Origin: Cyanobacteria bacterium RM1_2_2
GTDB lineage: Bacteria > Cyanobacteriota > Cyanobacteriia > Elainellales > Elainellaceae
Assembly: GCA_012033495.1 (NCBI GenBank)
Contig: JAAUQT010000016.1
Location: forward strand, 1 to 47,114
Direction: 5' to 3'
DNA: 47,114 nucleotides
The position numbers were made by a program, and so were the translations under genes. Under the pieces are notes generated by a model. It worked only from the letters and a program-made list of their open reading frames with translations, had not been told where the DNA came from and did not search any database. Shown piece after piece: positions 29,136-38,650 of the stretch. How positions within the stretch are numbered: the first letter of the stretch is position 1; every line of letters begins with the position of its first letter.

Positions 29136-30064
29136 ATTTTGAATTTGAGCCTTGGTTTGTTCTGCAATCTGCTGGTTTCCAGCTAGGTTAAAATGAATAT
29201 GGTCGTGATAGAGTTTTGAGGGTTTTGGCAGGGCGTTGAAAATGGACAGAAAGTCAATCAGCGTGATGTTCTCAGCTTGAGCCATTACCTGTAGTTGTTG
29301 ACGTGCCTCCTGTTCGTAATTGCGTGGGCCAGGACTGCCCAATTCTCGCAGTAATGGTGTCATCAACAAATAAATTCAGCGTTATTTTGTTGGGCAATTT
29401 GCTGTATCTGTTGAATTGCTGCCAAATTTGCTCCAACTCGATCTTTCTCTTCAGCGTGGCTTACTGCTTCTGGCACAGGCTGAGTTGGAACGAGGTAGCG
29501 TTGCCACACTTCAATCACGGCTAACGGCGGCTTACGGTCTGGATAATTGCGATCGCGCCCGACCACCTTTGAACTAGGCACTGTTGCGAATAGATCGTCA
29601 GTATTGATCACTAGCACAATAACCTGAGCTTGAAAACTGCCAAACCGTTGCAAATAGGCTAGCTCATTGCGTGGGCCCCAAGAATTAGCAGAAGCGTTGA
29701 GCACTTCAATGTTAGAACTGTTAGTAGTAGATTGAGACTGAAACTGCTGTTGCAGCAAGGCAGAAATGGTATTGGCTTGGTCAGTCCACCAACCGCCGTT
29801 GATGATCGAATCTCCTAACAGCAGCACCCGAAACTGATCTTCTGTAAGAGTTGGGCTGATCTGAGGGCTGCGCATTGAGTATTGATTAATCGCAATTGTA
29901 TTGCCAAAGCGTCGGGTTTGTTGACTGGGCGCTAAGAGATAACCAATTTGTGGATCGGCAACATACAGCAGGGGATTGCCAAAGCCGAAGAAGAAGCGTA
30001 ATCCTAGTTCTATCAAAAGCAATAGGGCGATGAGGGCTGCTGTTGTAACCCAGAAAACATACAT
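29115..30064 (-). CDS. SGNH/GDSL-type hydrolase, frameshifted
   Basis: A membrane-anchored SGNH hydrolase (esterase or acyltransferase type). I start at the ATG at 30064, with AGGAG ten bases upstream; one hydrophobic helix (about 4-24) follows, so the catalytic part is likely outside the membrane. Motifs: GDSIINGG with the catalytic serine (about residue 86), NASANSWGPRNE (block II Gly), VLVINTDDL (block III Asn) and DHIHFN (catalytic Asp/His). The frame is broken at three adenines, 29368-29370; four would join AEFIL to LMTPLLREL, giving about 316 residues. Substrate unknown; such enzymes often modify polysaccharides. The stop overlaps the convergent kinase gene by 21 bases. Confidence 0.82.
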
Positions 30065-30395
30065 GAAAGGATACTCCTGATTTCGCCAACCAAGGGTTGA
30101 AGCAACTGAGGCGACGGCTTGGGCGACGGTTTGGGCAACAGTTTGGGCAAATGGGCAACTGGCAGAATTGCCGCCTGAAACCGTCCTCCGCCCTCTCGGA
30201 TAATACACCTTTTGGAAAAAAACCTTAAAGTCTTCTCTCTTATCCTCGATTTGTTAAGTCCGCGGCTAGAATTGGGGAGGAAGATGTGATGGTGGGTGAA
30301 TTCCCACGATGCGCATTTTTCTAGCGGCTAAAATTAGCCCGATTCATGTCAATCTGGCAGATGCCAACCTTGTTGATAAGAGGGAGAGAGCACCC

Positions 30396-30536
30396 ATGAC
30401 CGACTTAAATCGTGGAATTATGAAATTCAAAGGCGCAGACAGCTTCCCTAGCGTTGCAATTTCAGGATTGCTCATTCTAGGGGCAATTGCTTTTCTGATT
30501 CTGTGGGCACTCCAATCCGCTTATGCGTTAGCGTGA
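30396..30536 (+). CDS. 46-residue single-helix membrane protein, possibly NdhP
   Basis: A tiny protein with one membrane helix (AISGLLILGAIAFLILWALQ) after a short conserved-looking N-terminus, MTDLNRGIMKFKGADS. Its size and one-helix design are those of small subunits of thylakoid complexes; the N-terminus reminds me of NdhP of the cyanobacterial NDH-1 complex, but this is from memory and unsure. The ATG at 30396 has AGGGAG about ten bases upstream; an in-frame ATG at 30309 would add 29 unlike residues. A terminator hairpin follows at 30577-30605, which supports a real, independently transcribed gene. Confidence 0.6.
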   Translation: MTDLNRGIMKFKGADSFPSVAISGLLILGAIAFLILWALQSAYALA

Positions 30537-30576
30537 GCAAAGGAGTGGCTCATCAAAAACGTTAATAATCGCTCTT

Positions 30577-30605
30577 AAAGGGCAGAACTGGAACGTCTGC
30601 TCTTT
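30577..30605 (+). terminator. Rho-independent terminator after the 46-aa gene
   Basis: AAAGGGCAGA (30577-30586) pairs with TCTGCTCTTT (30596-30605, one G-T pair) around a nine-base loop, followed by GTTTG. It lies 40 bases after the stop of the small membrane protein gene. Confidence 0.65.
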
Positions 30606-30671
30606 GTTTGTAGCATTCATTAGCATTCATTGAACCATAGGTAACACAGCAGTAGATTGAGTACTTTTCCT

Positions 30672-31637
30672 ATGAAACAATGGCTGCTCAAGCTTTTTCA
30701 ATTCAGTGCAATAGTTACATTTCTGCTGTCAATTGCAGGTTTTTGGGGTGAGCTTTCTTACCTGCTAGAAATTACCGTTCATTTCAAGTGGCAATATTTG
30801 GCGATAGGCTGTCTAATCTCTCTATTTTTCTTAGTAAGAGGACAGCCCGTTTGGTTAATATTCAGCCTCTGCATTGTGTTACTTAATCTCAGCTTTGTCT
30901 TGCCGTGGTATTTGCCAGCTAACGGGTTTTCTCAGCTTGCTAGAAGCACAAATACAAATAGCAATCCGCTTAAAATTCTGCTTGCAAATGTGAATATTGC
31001 CAACCAAAATTATGCAGACACCCTTGATTTAATTCAATCTACCAACCCTGATCTTTTTGCAATTGTTGAGACAAATCAAAATTGGTTAGATCAAGTTGCA
31101 ATGAGCGGGGTTTTTCCTTACTCAATTCAGTCACCTAATGCGGGCAACTTTGGCGTCGCCCTCTACAGCAAATTTCCGCTCAAGCCAGTCAATGTCCCAA
31201 CCCTTCCGGCTTCAACGGTCAGTAGAGTGCAAGATTATCACGTTGCCGCAACTGTGGAGATCGATCAAACATCGGTTACTTTCATCGCCATCCATCCGCC
31301 CCCACCTATCACCGCAGTTTTAACGAATTTGCGCAATCAAGAGTTACAAATTGTTGGTGATTTTGTTGAGAAAAATCCGTCTGCAACTGTTATTTTAGGA
31401 GACCTTAATACAACCATGTGGACGACTGCTTATCGACAGTTTGAGCAGCACACCAACCTCAAAAATGCGCGGAAAGGTTTTGGTATTTTGCCGACTTGGA
31501 CAACTCGCCTGCCGCTATTATTTATTCCCATCGATCATATTCTAATAGGCTCAAATTTCACGGTACTCGACATCAAAACAGGCAAAAATCTTGGCTCTGA
31601 TCATCTGCCACTTATTGTTGAACTAGCGCAATTCTAA
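30672..31637 (+). CDS. Membrane endonuclease/exonuclease/phosphatase family protein
   Basis: A 321-residue protein: three membrane helices (about 7-27, 38-54, 60-80), then an EEP metallohydrolase domain (about 100-320). EEP signatures are KILLANVNIAN (metal-binding Asn), LFAIVETNQNW (Glu), FIAIHPPPP (His), VILGDLNTT (Asp/Asn) and LGSDHLPLIVEL (Asp-His). Family members cleave phosphodiesters in DNA, RNA, lipids or inositol phosphates; membrane-bound forms of this layout are common but uncharacterised. The ATG at 30672 gives a typical start; a TTG at 30657 is also open. The gene stands alone, followed by a 695-base repeat-bearing gap. Confidence 0.85.
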   Translation: MKQWLLKLFQFSAIVTFLLSIAGFWGELSYLLEITVHFKWQYLAIGCLISLFFLVRGQPVWLIFSLCIVLLNLSFVLPWYLPANGFSQLARSTNTNSNPLKILLANVNIANQNYADTLDLIQSTNPDLFAIVETNQNWLDQVAMSGVFPYSIQSPNAGNFGVALYSKFPLKPVNVPTLPASTVSRVQDYHVAATVEIDQTSVTFIAIHPPPPITAVLTNLRNQELQIVGDFVEKNPSATVILGDLNTTMWTTAYRQFEQHTNLKNARKGFGILPTWTTRLPLLFIPIDHILIGSNFTVLDIKTGKNLGSDHLPLIVELAQF

Positions 31638-31684
31638 TCATTTTAACTACATTCAAACTCTGCATCACTGCAAGTTTTAACTTC

Positions 31685-31810
31685 GGATCGTGGATTGAAT
31701 CAATCCGTCAACTGTACGGGTAGGTATAGCAGATCAATGGGCATCCGGCAATCGATTTGACCGCAAAACCTGCCCCTGCCCACGATCGAACTGATTTAAT
31801 CCTCATTCCT
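31685..31810. repeat. 126-bp dispersed repeat, copy B
   Basis: Ungapped relative of 9612-9737, the same length and by eye about 80% identical. It sits directly against the left TA of the miniature element at 31813-31994, so that element inserted at its end or they travel together. No ORF. Confidence 0.8.
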
Positions 31811-31812
31811 TA

Positions 31813-31994
31813 GAGACTGTTTGTAAATGAACATGAAGTTCTAGAGTTCGCTCTGTAACTCGATCCTCCCTAACCCTGCTTCTTGAGGAAGGAGCCGAGC
31901 CAAATGTCTGAAGTCTCCCTTTCTTCTAGACGCACAATGGCTTTCCGCAGAGTGGGAATCTAGAGAGATTGCAGAAGGATCTACAAACAGCCTC
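31813..31994. mobile_element. MITE-like element flanked by TA
   Basis: The ends GAGACTGTTTGTA (31813-31825) and TACAAACAGCCTC (31982-31994) are inverted with one mismatch, and each outer edge meets TA (31811-31812 and 31995-31996), as expected for a TA-target-duplicating element (IS630/Tc1 or some IS5 groups). The 182 bases carry no transposase. It is therefore a candidate non-autonomous element mobilised in trans. Confidence 0.65.
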
Positions 31995-31996
31995 TA

Positions 31997-32332
31997 GATA
32001 ACGCTATTGCAGCATACTACACGTGTGTTACAATGCTTGGATGTAATCTTAAATTCTATGTCTACACTCAGCTTTTGTTGAGTTGCCCGCAATCTAGAAA
32101 TTACTGCTGCATCCGCTCGAAAAACTTTTTTTCATCAGAGCGCTTGTGCTTTTACTCGCCTGTCAAAATTTTCTTCCCCAACCTGACTCACTGAGCCTTG
32201 CTCGTTTAATTACTTCGGCAAGCCGTTTTGTTGTGGGTACTTCATCCTGCGATCTGCTCAAAATTGAGACTGTATCGCTGCAATCGTATCAAATTCTGTC
32301 AACCCAAGTTCTCTTTTGCGAGGAAGGCACGC
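31997..32332. other. Intergenic region upstream of the ABC exporter
   Basis: Beyond the MITE-like element the remaining ~330 bases hold no gene. Open frames from 32146 and 32228 run here but lack any similarity, and the exporter gene begins at 32333. Nothing structural is visible. Confidence 0.4.
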
Positions 32333-34150
32333 ATGATCAATCTGCAAAATATTCTGCGATATTACCGCTCCTATTGGGCGGTTGCGCTCTTCAGTATTGC
32401 TGCTAGCAGTGTGTTTGAGATGATTGATCTCACGGTTCCCTATATTATTGGTCAGCTTCTCAACCTGCTCTCACAGCAATCGTTAGACCTACCGTTACAG
32501 GGTTTGGTTCATCAATCTGCTCGTTGGCTTCAGCGTCCTGTTGATCCTACCTTTTCTGTTAATGTACTCTTAGCAATTATCTTTGTCGTAACTGTAGTAC
32601 GAGCACCCATTCAACCCTGGATAGGCACTTGGTTTCACTGGGACATTGCTTTGCGTAGCCGCCGAGATCACACTGGCAAAGCCATTAAGAAGGTGCTCAC
32701 TTTGCCGCTAGAGTTCTACGATGAAAACAACGCTGGGCGGGTTTCTGGGCGGATTGCACGCGGATTGTCAAATCACACGTGGACATATCCAGAAATTGCT
32801 GGGCAAATGATTCCTAAAATCTTTCGCGTGATTGGCATTTTTGTGCTGATTCTGTTGATCGATTGGCGAATTGCTTTGCTGTTTTTGTTCTCCTTTGTGC
32901 TCATTCTCGGCTTGACGCTGAAAAATTTGAGACGGTTGGTAGACAAAGAAAAATTTCTTGATCAGCATATGGAGAATACCGAAAGCCGTACTTCTGAGAT
33001 TATTACCAACATCAAAACAGTGAAGGCTTTCGCAACTGAAGCAAAGGAATTGAAACGACAGCAAAAGCGTTTGCGGCGAGAGTTTTTGTTTGTAGACTAT
33101 CGTATTCACAGAGGCTATGTCACGCTGTTCTCTTGGCAGCGATTGGTGATTGAATCGTCTGTCTTTATCGTGTTAGCAACAACGCTGTGGGCAACGCTGC
33201 GCGGGCAAATGTCGCTCGGTCATTTTGTCACCACTTTGACGGTTTCTAGCATGGCTTATTCTGAACTAGAGCCGATTAGCCACATGGTCGAAGTGTTCAC
33301 CCGCCGCTATGCCTCAATGACTCGATTTCATGAGTTTATGCAGCTACCCGTGGGGCAGGATGCGGCTACACTTGCCGATGTGCCTGAAGCCGTGCGGCAG
33401 TATCAGTTCACTGGCAAGCTGCATCTCGATCAGGTTTCGTTTAGCTACAGCCCTGAGCGTCCGGTGTTGCAAAACATCAGCTTGCTGATTGAACCTCGGC
33501 AAACTGTGGCTTTAGTGGGGCGGTCGGGTTCAGGAAAATCAACGCTTGTGAAGCTGCTATTTCGTTATTTTGATCCACAATCGGGACGGATTTTAATCGA
33601 TGGGCAAGACACGCGCACGCTCGACATTACGGGCTATCGCAAACGGTTAGCTATCGTTCACCAAGAAGTGGATGTCTTTAACGGCACGCTGCTGGAAAAT
33701 CTCACCTACGGCAATCCAAATGCCACATTCGCAGAAGTGCAGGCGGCTTGTCAGGTGGCTCGTGTGGATGAGTTTCTGCGGGCGTTGCCCAATGGTTATT
33801 ACACGATCGTGGGCGAACGCGGGATGAGGCTCTCTGGAGGTCAACGACAACGGCTTGGTATTGCTCGCGCTCTGCTGATGAACCCGGATGTGCTGGTGTT
33901 TGATGAAGCAACTTCTAGTTTGGACTACGAGTCAGAGCGGGCGATTCAACTTGCCATGCGGAGCATCCTAGGAACCCGCACTACCCTCATCATTGCGCAC
34001 CGTCTCAGCACCGTCCGTGAAGCCGACAAAATTGTTGTGCTCGATCAAGGGCAAATTGTCGAGGTGGGCAGTCACGCTGAGTTGCTCAATCATGGCGGCA
34101 TTTATCACCGTCTGCACATGCTGCAAGAAACGGGAGAGTTGATTGCTTGA
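32333..34150 (+). CDS. ABC exporter, fused membrane and ATPase domains
   Basis: A 605-residue half-transporter of the MsbA/multidrug-exporter type. Six membrane helices lie in the first ~330 residues, then the ATPase domain (about 370-600). It has Walker A GRSGSGKS (396-403), signature LSGGQ (500-504), Walker B VLVFDE (520-525, catalytic E525) and H-loop IIAHRLS. It should work as a homodimer in the cytoplasmic membrane; the substrate (lipid, peptide or drug) is unknown. I start at the ATG at 32333, with GAGGAAGG eight bases upstream; the frame runs back to 32228 without conserved sequence. The gene converges on the TPR gene across a hairpin. Confidence 0.92.
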   Translation: MINLQNILRYYRSYWAVALFSIAASSVFEMIDLTVPYIIGQLLNLLSQQSLDLPLQGLVHQSARWLQRPVDPTFSVNVLLAIIFVVTVVRAPIQPWIGTWFHWDIALRSRRDHTGKAIKKVLTLPLEFYDENNAGRVSGRIARGLSNHTWTYPEIAGQMIPKIFRVIGIFVLILLIDWRIALLFLFSFVLILGLTLKNLRRLVDKEKFLDQHMENTESRTSEIITNIKTVKAFATEAKELKRQQKRLRREFLFVDYRIHRGYVTLFSWQRLVIESSVFIVLATTLWATLRGQMSLGHFVTTLTVSSMAYSELEPISHMVEVFTRRYASMTRFHEFMQLPVGQDAATLADVPEAVRQYQFTGKLHLDQVSFSYSPERPVLQNISLLIEPRQTVALVGRSGSGKSTLVKLLFRYFDPQSGRILIDGQDTRTLDITGYRKRLAIVHQEVDVFNGTLLENLTYGNPNATFAEVQAACQVARVDEFLRALPNGYYTIVGERGMRLSGGQRQRLGIARALLMNPDVLVFDEATSSLDYESERAIQLAMRSILGTRTTLIIAHRLSTVREADKIVVLDQGQIVEVGSHAELLNHGGIYHRLHMLQETGELIA

Positions 34151-34204
34151 TCACTCCCCTGCCCGTTGGTCTTCGCACTTGTTTATAGCGCACTTGCTGA
34201 TGAA

Positions 34205-34238
34205 CATCTTCTCGTAACGAGGCAGCTACGAGAAGATG
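34205..34238. terminator. 12-bp perfect hairpin between convergent genes
   Basis: CATCTTCTCGTA (34205-34216) is the exact complement of TACGAGAAGATG (34227-34238) with a ten-base loop. It lies between the stops of the ABC exporter and the TPR gene. There is no T-run on either strand, so it may be a rho-independent-like stop or a processing signal. Confidence 0.55.
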
Positions 34239-34259
34239 CTCAAACCCATTCACTTGCTG

Positions 34260-35597
34260 CTACAGGCTCTGCATTTCAACCAACGTTTGTCGATAGCCTT
34301 CGGCGGTTCCTTGTTGCAGGTAGAGGTTTGCGGCTCTTTGAAAATCTGCCATTGCCGACTCTGGTTCGCCAACCGACGCTTGCAATCGGCCCCGGTTGTA
34401 GTAGGCATCTGCGCTACGCGGATTCGCGCGGATTGCCTGGGTTAAGTCTGTCATGGCTCCGTTGAAGTCACCCATTTCAGCGAGCATTTCGCCTCGCCGG
34501 GTCAGAGCGTCCACATCATCAGGGTTTTCAGCCAAAAAGCTGCTGTAGTCGTCAATTGCAGCAATCATTTCGCCCAGTTCATAGTAGGCATCGCCTCGAC
34601 CTTTGTAGACTGCGGCATAGTTCGGACGCACCGCCAAAGCTCGGTCATAGTCTGCCACTGCCCCTTCCATATCACCAGTTTCTAGCCGCAGATCGCCCCG
34701 CACTTTATACAGTTCTGCCTTGTCTGGACTGAGCCGCATCGCGGTTTCTAAATCATTCAAGGCGGCAGGCTGATCATCCAATTTCCAGAGGGCCAACCCT
34801 CGCCCAAGATAGGCATCTGAGTAATTTGGATCAAGCTGAATTGCTTGGTTAAAGTCGTCTAAAGCAGGTTCTGCTGCGCCGAGCGCTGAGTAGACAAAAC
34901 CCCGGTTATAGTAGGCTGCTACGGACGGTTGAAGCTTGACCGCTTGATTCAAATCAGCCAGCGCAGCAGGCAAATTGCCTGTCTGATAGAACAAACCGCC
35001 TCGGTTAAGGTAGGCATCTCCGTACTCATCATCCAGTTCGATGGCTTGAGTAAAATCGGCGATGGCCATCTCAGGACTGCCTTGCTTCTCGTAAACCAAG
35101 GCGCGATAGAAGTAGGCCGGGGGTAGTTCTGGATTCAGCGCAAGGGCCCGATCGAAGTCGGTGATCGCGCCACGGTTGTCGTCTAAATAGAATTTGGCAA
35201 CACCGCGATTCAGGTAAACATCCGCAACATAAGGCGTGGGTTCGGTGGGTTCGGCGGCTCTGTCAGCGATCGCAAGGGCCCGATTATAGTCAGCGATGGC
35301 TGCTGAATAGTTTTCCATCGCCGCATGGGTTAACCCTCGCTGCAAGTAGGCAGATGCAAAGCTAGGATTCGCCCGAATTGCCTGATCAAAACTAGCAAGT
35401 GCGCTGGGGTAATCTCGCTGTTCTAGATAATCCAGTCCTGCGTCATATGCCTTTTCTGCGCTTTTGATGCTCGCCTGATCGACCTGTGGCGCTGGCTGAG
35501 ATTGCGCCAACAGCGGCTTTAGATTAGACAGAACCGATAAACCAGACAGCGTGATGCCAACACCCAGCGTGGTGATGACCCGGTATAGGGAATTCAT
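34260..35597 (-). CDS. Secreted TPR-repeat protein
   Basis: A 445-residue protein: a signal-like segment (RVITTLGVGITLSGLSVL, up to about 31, ending near PLLAQS) followed by about eleven 34-residue TPR units. Each has the pattern A-x-x-Y-N/L-R-G (for example AYLQRGLTHAAMENYSAAIA and AYYNRGFVYSALGAAEPALD). TPR arrays bind partner proteins; here they are probably in the periplasm or attached to the membrane from outside. No enzyme domain is present. Length and layout match common cyanobacterial TPR proteins, so the partner is unknown. The ATG at 35597 precedes the signal directly. It converges on the ABC exporter gene. Confidence 0.85.
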   Translation of the reverse strand: MNSLYRVITTLGVGITLSGLSVLSNLKPLLAQSQPAPQVDQASIKSAEKAYDAGLDYLEQRDYPSALASFDQAIRANPSFASAYLQRGLTHAAMENYSAAIADYNRALAIADRAAEPTEPTPYVADVYLNRGVAKFYLDDNRGAITDFDRALALNPELPPAYFYRALVYEKQGSPEMAIADFTQAIELDDEYGDAYLNRGGLFYQTGNLPAALADLNQAVKLQPSVAAYYNRGFVYSALGAAEPALDDFNQAIQLDPNYSDAYLGRGLALWKLDDQPAALNDLETAMRLSPDKAELYKVRGDLRLETGDMEGAVADYDRALAVRPNYAAVYKGRGDAYYELGEMIAAIDDYSSFLAENPDDVDALTRRGEMLAEMGDFNGAMTDLTQAIRANPRSADAYYNRGRLQASVGEPESAMADFQRAANLYLQQGTAEGYRQTLVEMQSL

Positions 35598-35673
35598 GGC
35601 TTTACCTCATGCCCTTCAAAATTTGGGTTTATGCAATATTTATGAAGAATTCCCTAACTCAAGTCAAATCTCA

Positions 35674-35973
35674 TCAGATAGAGGAAATTTTCAACGGCAA
35701 TTTGCTTGACTTTGGTTGCTCTAACAGCGAGTTCAGCCGTTCTTGCAATAAAAGGGAGAAAAATTCAATTTCCTTCTCCGCACTTTCTCGCAATGCAACC
35801 GCCAAATGATCTTGAACCAGCGTATAGGATTCGATGGCACTTTCCAGCAGATCAAAGAGTTCATGAAGCGAAGCATTTTCGTAGATAGGTTTAGCCGCAG
35901 ATAGCAGAGCTGCGGTATCAAACACGAGCGGTTGCTGAGCTAAGAGTTCTAAATCTGCAAAGTTAGCGTCCAT
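35674..35973 (-). CDS. Small helical hypothetical protein (99 aa)
   Basis: I do not recognise a family. The ATG at 35973 has AAGGA ten bases upstream. The protein is almost all helix-forming (LHELFDLLESAIESYTLVQD, then EKEIEFFSLLLQERLNSL) with acidic and hydrophobic residues spaced as in amphipathic helices. It has no membrane segment or signal peptide. It may be a helical adaptor. It follows the TPR gene on the same strand, 76 bases upstream, so they could be co-transcribed. Confidence 0.55.
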   Translation of the reverse strand: MDANFADLELLAQQPLVFDTAALLSAAKPIYENASLHELFDLLESAIESYTLVQDHLAVALRESAEKEIEFFSLLLQERLNSLLEQPKSSKLPLKISSI

Positions 35974-36261
35974 AGTAATTAATCCTTAAAGTAGAAATTC
36001 CCCTTACTGATGAGTAGGTTTTGTGCATTCACAGTAGACAAGAGAGCAAACTGGTCAAACCTACCCATGCTGCTGCGTCAGTAAGCTCCCTTATGCTTCC
36101 AAGGTAGAGGTAAAAAAGTTTATCGCATACACTAGGTATACGGGTATTTTCGCTGAGCAGCTAAATGCGTGTATGTAATCCCACTGAATTTTTTTTAGAA
36201 AGTTCATGTCATAGTTGCTGCTTCAAAAACATCGCTTCATGATCAGAAAACGATGAGCAAC
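35974..36261. other. Intergenic region upstream of the 99-aa gene
   Basis: About 290 bases, AT-rich toward the ndhH end. Apart from the terminator at 36262-36290 I see no gene, repeat family member or RNA. It holds the promoter of the 99-aa gene. Confidence 0.4.
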
Positions 36262-36290
36262 AAAAAAAAGGACAGTACGGAAAACTGCCC
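36262..36290 (-). terminator. Rho-independent terminator of ndhH
   Basis: On the minus strand GGGCAGT (from 36290) pairs with ACTGTCC (one G-T pair) around a seven-base loop, followed by eight thymines (36262-36269). It is 55 bases after the ndhH stop. Confidence 0.8.
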
Positions 36291-36344
36291 TTCTTAATGA
36301 CTTCTGAATCAGTTGAACTGCTCGGCTACCTAGCCATTGCTAAA

Positions 36345-37532
36345 TTAGCGATCGACCGATCCCATAATGATGTCGATGCTGCCCAGAATCACAATCAAAT
36401 CTGCCACCTTCACGCCCTTCAAAAGGTGAGGCAAAATTTGCAGGTTGTTGAAATCGGCTGTGCGGATTTTGAAGCGCCAGGGGAACACGTTGTCATCCCC
36501 AATCACATAAATACCAAACTCGCCTTTACCCGTTTCGACCCGGACATAATTCTCGCCCTTCGGAATTTTGAACGTCGGGGCAAGCTTTTTGCTAATGAAC
36601 TGATAGTCTGGGTTCTTTGCCCAATCCGACTTTGGACCTTCTGCAATCCGCTTGGCTTCCAGATTTTCGTAAGGCCCGCCTGGCAAACCCGCCAACGCTT
36701 GGCGCAGAATCTTCACAGACTCGCGCATCTCCCGAATTCGGACTAGATAGCGGGCAAAACAATCTCCGGCGGTTTCCCACTGCACATCCCAATCAAAGTC
36801 GTCATAGCATTCGTAGTGATCAACTTTGCGGAGATCCCACTTGACGCCAGAAGCTCGCAGCATCGGTCCCGACAGACCCCAGTTGATCGCATCGTCGTGG
36901 GGAATGGTGCCAACGCCTTCAATCCGGCGACGGAAGATCGGGTTGTTGGTAATGAGCTTCTCGTATTCATCCACTTTGGGCAGAAAGTAATCACAGAAAT
37001 CGGCGCATTTATCAACCCAACCATAGGGTAAATCAACAGCAACGCCGCCAATCCGCCAATAGTTGTTGTTGACCATCCGGTAGCCAGTCGCCGCTTCCCA
37101 AAGGTCATAGATCAGCTCGCGTTCGCGAAAGATATAGAAGAAGGGAGTTTGAGCGCCACAGTCTGCAAGGAAGGGCCCTAACCACAGCAGATGGTTGGCA
37201 ATCCGGTTGAGTTCCAACATCAATACGCGAATATAGCTGGCTCGCTTGGGAACAGGCACATCCGCCAATTGCTCAATGGCGTTGACCACCACCGCTTCGT
37301 TGAACATGCCTTCTGCGTAGTCCCACCGACTGACATAGGGAATGTACATGACTGGCGTGCGGTTTTCCGCAATTTTCTCCATCCCTCGGTGCAGGTAGCC
37401 AATGACTGGCTCGCAGTCAACTACATCCTCTCCATCAAGGGTGACAATCAGGCGTAACACCCCATGCATCGAGGGATGGTGTGGCCCCATATTGATCACC
37501 ATAGGTTCGGTCTTGGTTTCGATCATGGTCAT
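36345..37532 (-). CDS. ndhH: NAD(P)H-quinone oxidoreductase subunit H
   Basis: A core peripheral-arm subunit of the cyanobacterial NDH-1 complex, homologous to the 49-kDa/NuoD subunit, lining the plastoquinone site on the thylakoid membrane. The 395 residues carry the family hallmarks: [38 protein letters not shown], and the C-terminal [19 protein letters not shown], ending in [13 protein letters not shown]. Length is the usual 394-395. Two ATGs (37532 and 37526) lie close together at the start. It is monocistronic: a strong terminator follows, and a 550-base gap precedes it. Confident. Confidence 0.97.
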   Translation of the reverse strand: MTMIETKTEPMVINMGPHHPSMHGVLRLIVTLDGEDVVDCEPVIGYLHRGMEKIAENRTPVMYIPYVSRWDYAEGMFNEAVVVNAIEQLADVPVPKRASYIRVLMLELNRIANHLLWLGPFLADCGAQTPFFYIFRERELIYDLWEAATGYRMVNNNYWRIGGVAVDLPYGWVDKCADFCDYFLPKVDEYEKLITNNPIFRRRIEGVGTIPHDDAINWGLSGPMLRASGVKWDLRKVDHYECYDDFDWDVQWETAGDCFARYLVRIREMRESVKILRQALAGLPGGPYENLEAKRIAEGPKSDWAKNPDYQFISKKLAPTFKIPKGENYVRVETGKGEFGIYVIGDDNVFPWRFKIRTADFNNLQILPHLLKGVKVADLIVILGSIDIIMGSVDR

Positions 37533-38082
37533 AGGTGTTCTGTCTCCCCGTTCGATCGCGTTTTCGGCAGGTGGTGTTGTAGCAAACTAACTGTCAACTT
37601 GAGTCTATTTCAGGATTAGGTCTCGGTTGCAGCTTCTTGACAATGCCTCTTTCATTATAAGGATGGATCGTCGCTAAAACCGTGAGGGCTATATATTTGA
37701 CGGCATCAGACTTTATGACGGTCATCATAAGTACGGTTCAATTGTGGAAGCTCAGCAGCACCAAGATTTTGGAAGGGAGAGCGAGTACACTCAAAAGAAA
37801 GTTTTACTTCAAATCAGCGCTCCAACAAACGCTCGAACAACTGCCATGATTGCCAATCTCAAAATCCAATCCATGTCTCCTCAAGCATGTTTATTTATCC
37901 TGGCATTGATTTCACCCGAACAGGGGGTTGAGCGCAGTCGAACAGGGGGTTGAGCGCAGTCGAATTGGGTTTTTCTACTTATCCGCCACTAAGCTCGTTA
38001 TGCTAATAATTTGGATGCCCATAGCTGATGAATTTGGTAAACGGGTTTATTTTAGCGCTGGAGCGAGTTGAATCAACAAGCT
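37533..38082. repeat. Intergenic region with 22-bp tandem repeat
   Basis: No gene is supported; the 69-codon frame at 37744-37953 has no recognisable domain. At 37918-37939 and 37940-37961 a 22-base unit (gaacagggggttgagcgcag, then tc) is tandemly repeated, followed by gaattggg. The short core 'ttgagcgcagtcgaa' is a repeat seen in many bacterial genomes. Divergent promoters for ndhH and the DUF202 gene must lie here. Confidence 0.75.
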
Positions 38083-38505
38083 ATGACTGATGCCACCCCT
38101 CAGCCTCCTAACATTCAAGCGGAACTAGCGAAAGAGCGCAATCGAGCCGCTGCTGAACGAACACTGATGGCTTGGATTCGTACCAACCTTTCTTTGATTA
38201 GCTTTGGGTTTGGAATCGACAGCATTGTGACTGCCATTCGCAACTTTCAACCCACTGAAGACATTAACCCAGTCCGGTTCTCCCGCATCTTTGGATTAGC
38301 ATTTATCGCTTTAGGCATCTACGCCATGATTGTTGCTGCAATCGAACATCACCAAGAACTACAGCACATTCAGCGGAGTGCTGCCTATTTCTATAAACCT
38401 CGTCGCTCTCTGGGGTTGACCGTTGCAGTTGCCCTGATCGGCATTGGCTGCTTTGCCTTTATCAGCATTCTAGTCAGAGGATTCACGACTTCACCTACTT
38501 CCTAA
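38083..38505 (+). CDS. DUF202 (YidH-like) membrane protein
   Basis: A 140-residue protein with three membrane helices. The DUF202 pattern is clear: ELAKERNRAAAERTLMAWIR before the first helix, then LSLISFGFGIDSIV, with two further helices later (IFGLAFIALGIYAMIVAAI and SLGLTVAVALIGIGCFAFIS). The family function is unknown; some members are linked to polyphosphate/VTC-type or stress proteins, but nothing here shows that. The ATG at 38083 is preferred to a TTG at 38068. It stands alone. Confidence 0.85.
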   Translation: MTDATPQPPNIQAELAKERNRAAAERTLMAWIRTNLSLISFGFGIDSIVTAIRNFQPTEDINPVRFSRIFGLAFIALGIYAMIVAAIEHHQELQHIQRSAAYFYKPRRSLGLTVAVALIGIGCFAFISILVRGFTTSPTS

Positions 38506-38650
38506 AGCAGTCTTTGTCTGCCTTTTCGATGGCAAGTTATGAGCGCATTGCCTGCAATAACCATCTGCTAGCGCGATTTATTTCAATGTTAGAGTTGAAC
38601 TCAACTTTGATTAAATCCCCTCCAACCTATCAAAACTTACGCTCACGGCA

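Noticed and set aside
37744..37953. 69-codon frame upstream of the DUF202 gene
   Set aside because: It ends in the 22-bp tandem repeat and has no domain or RBS.
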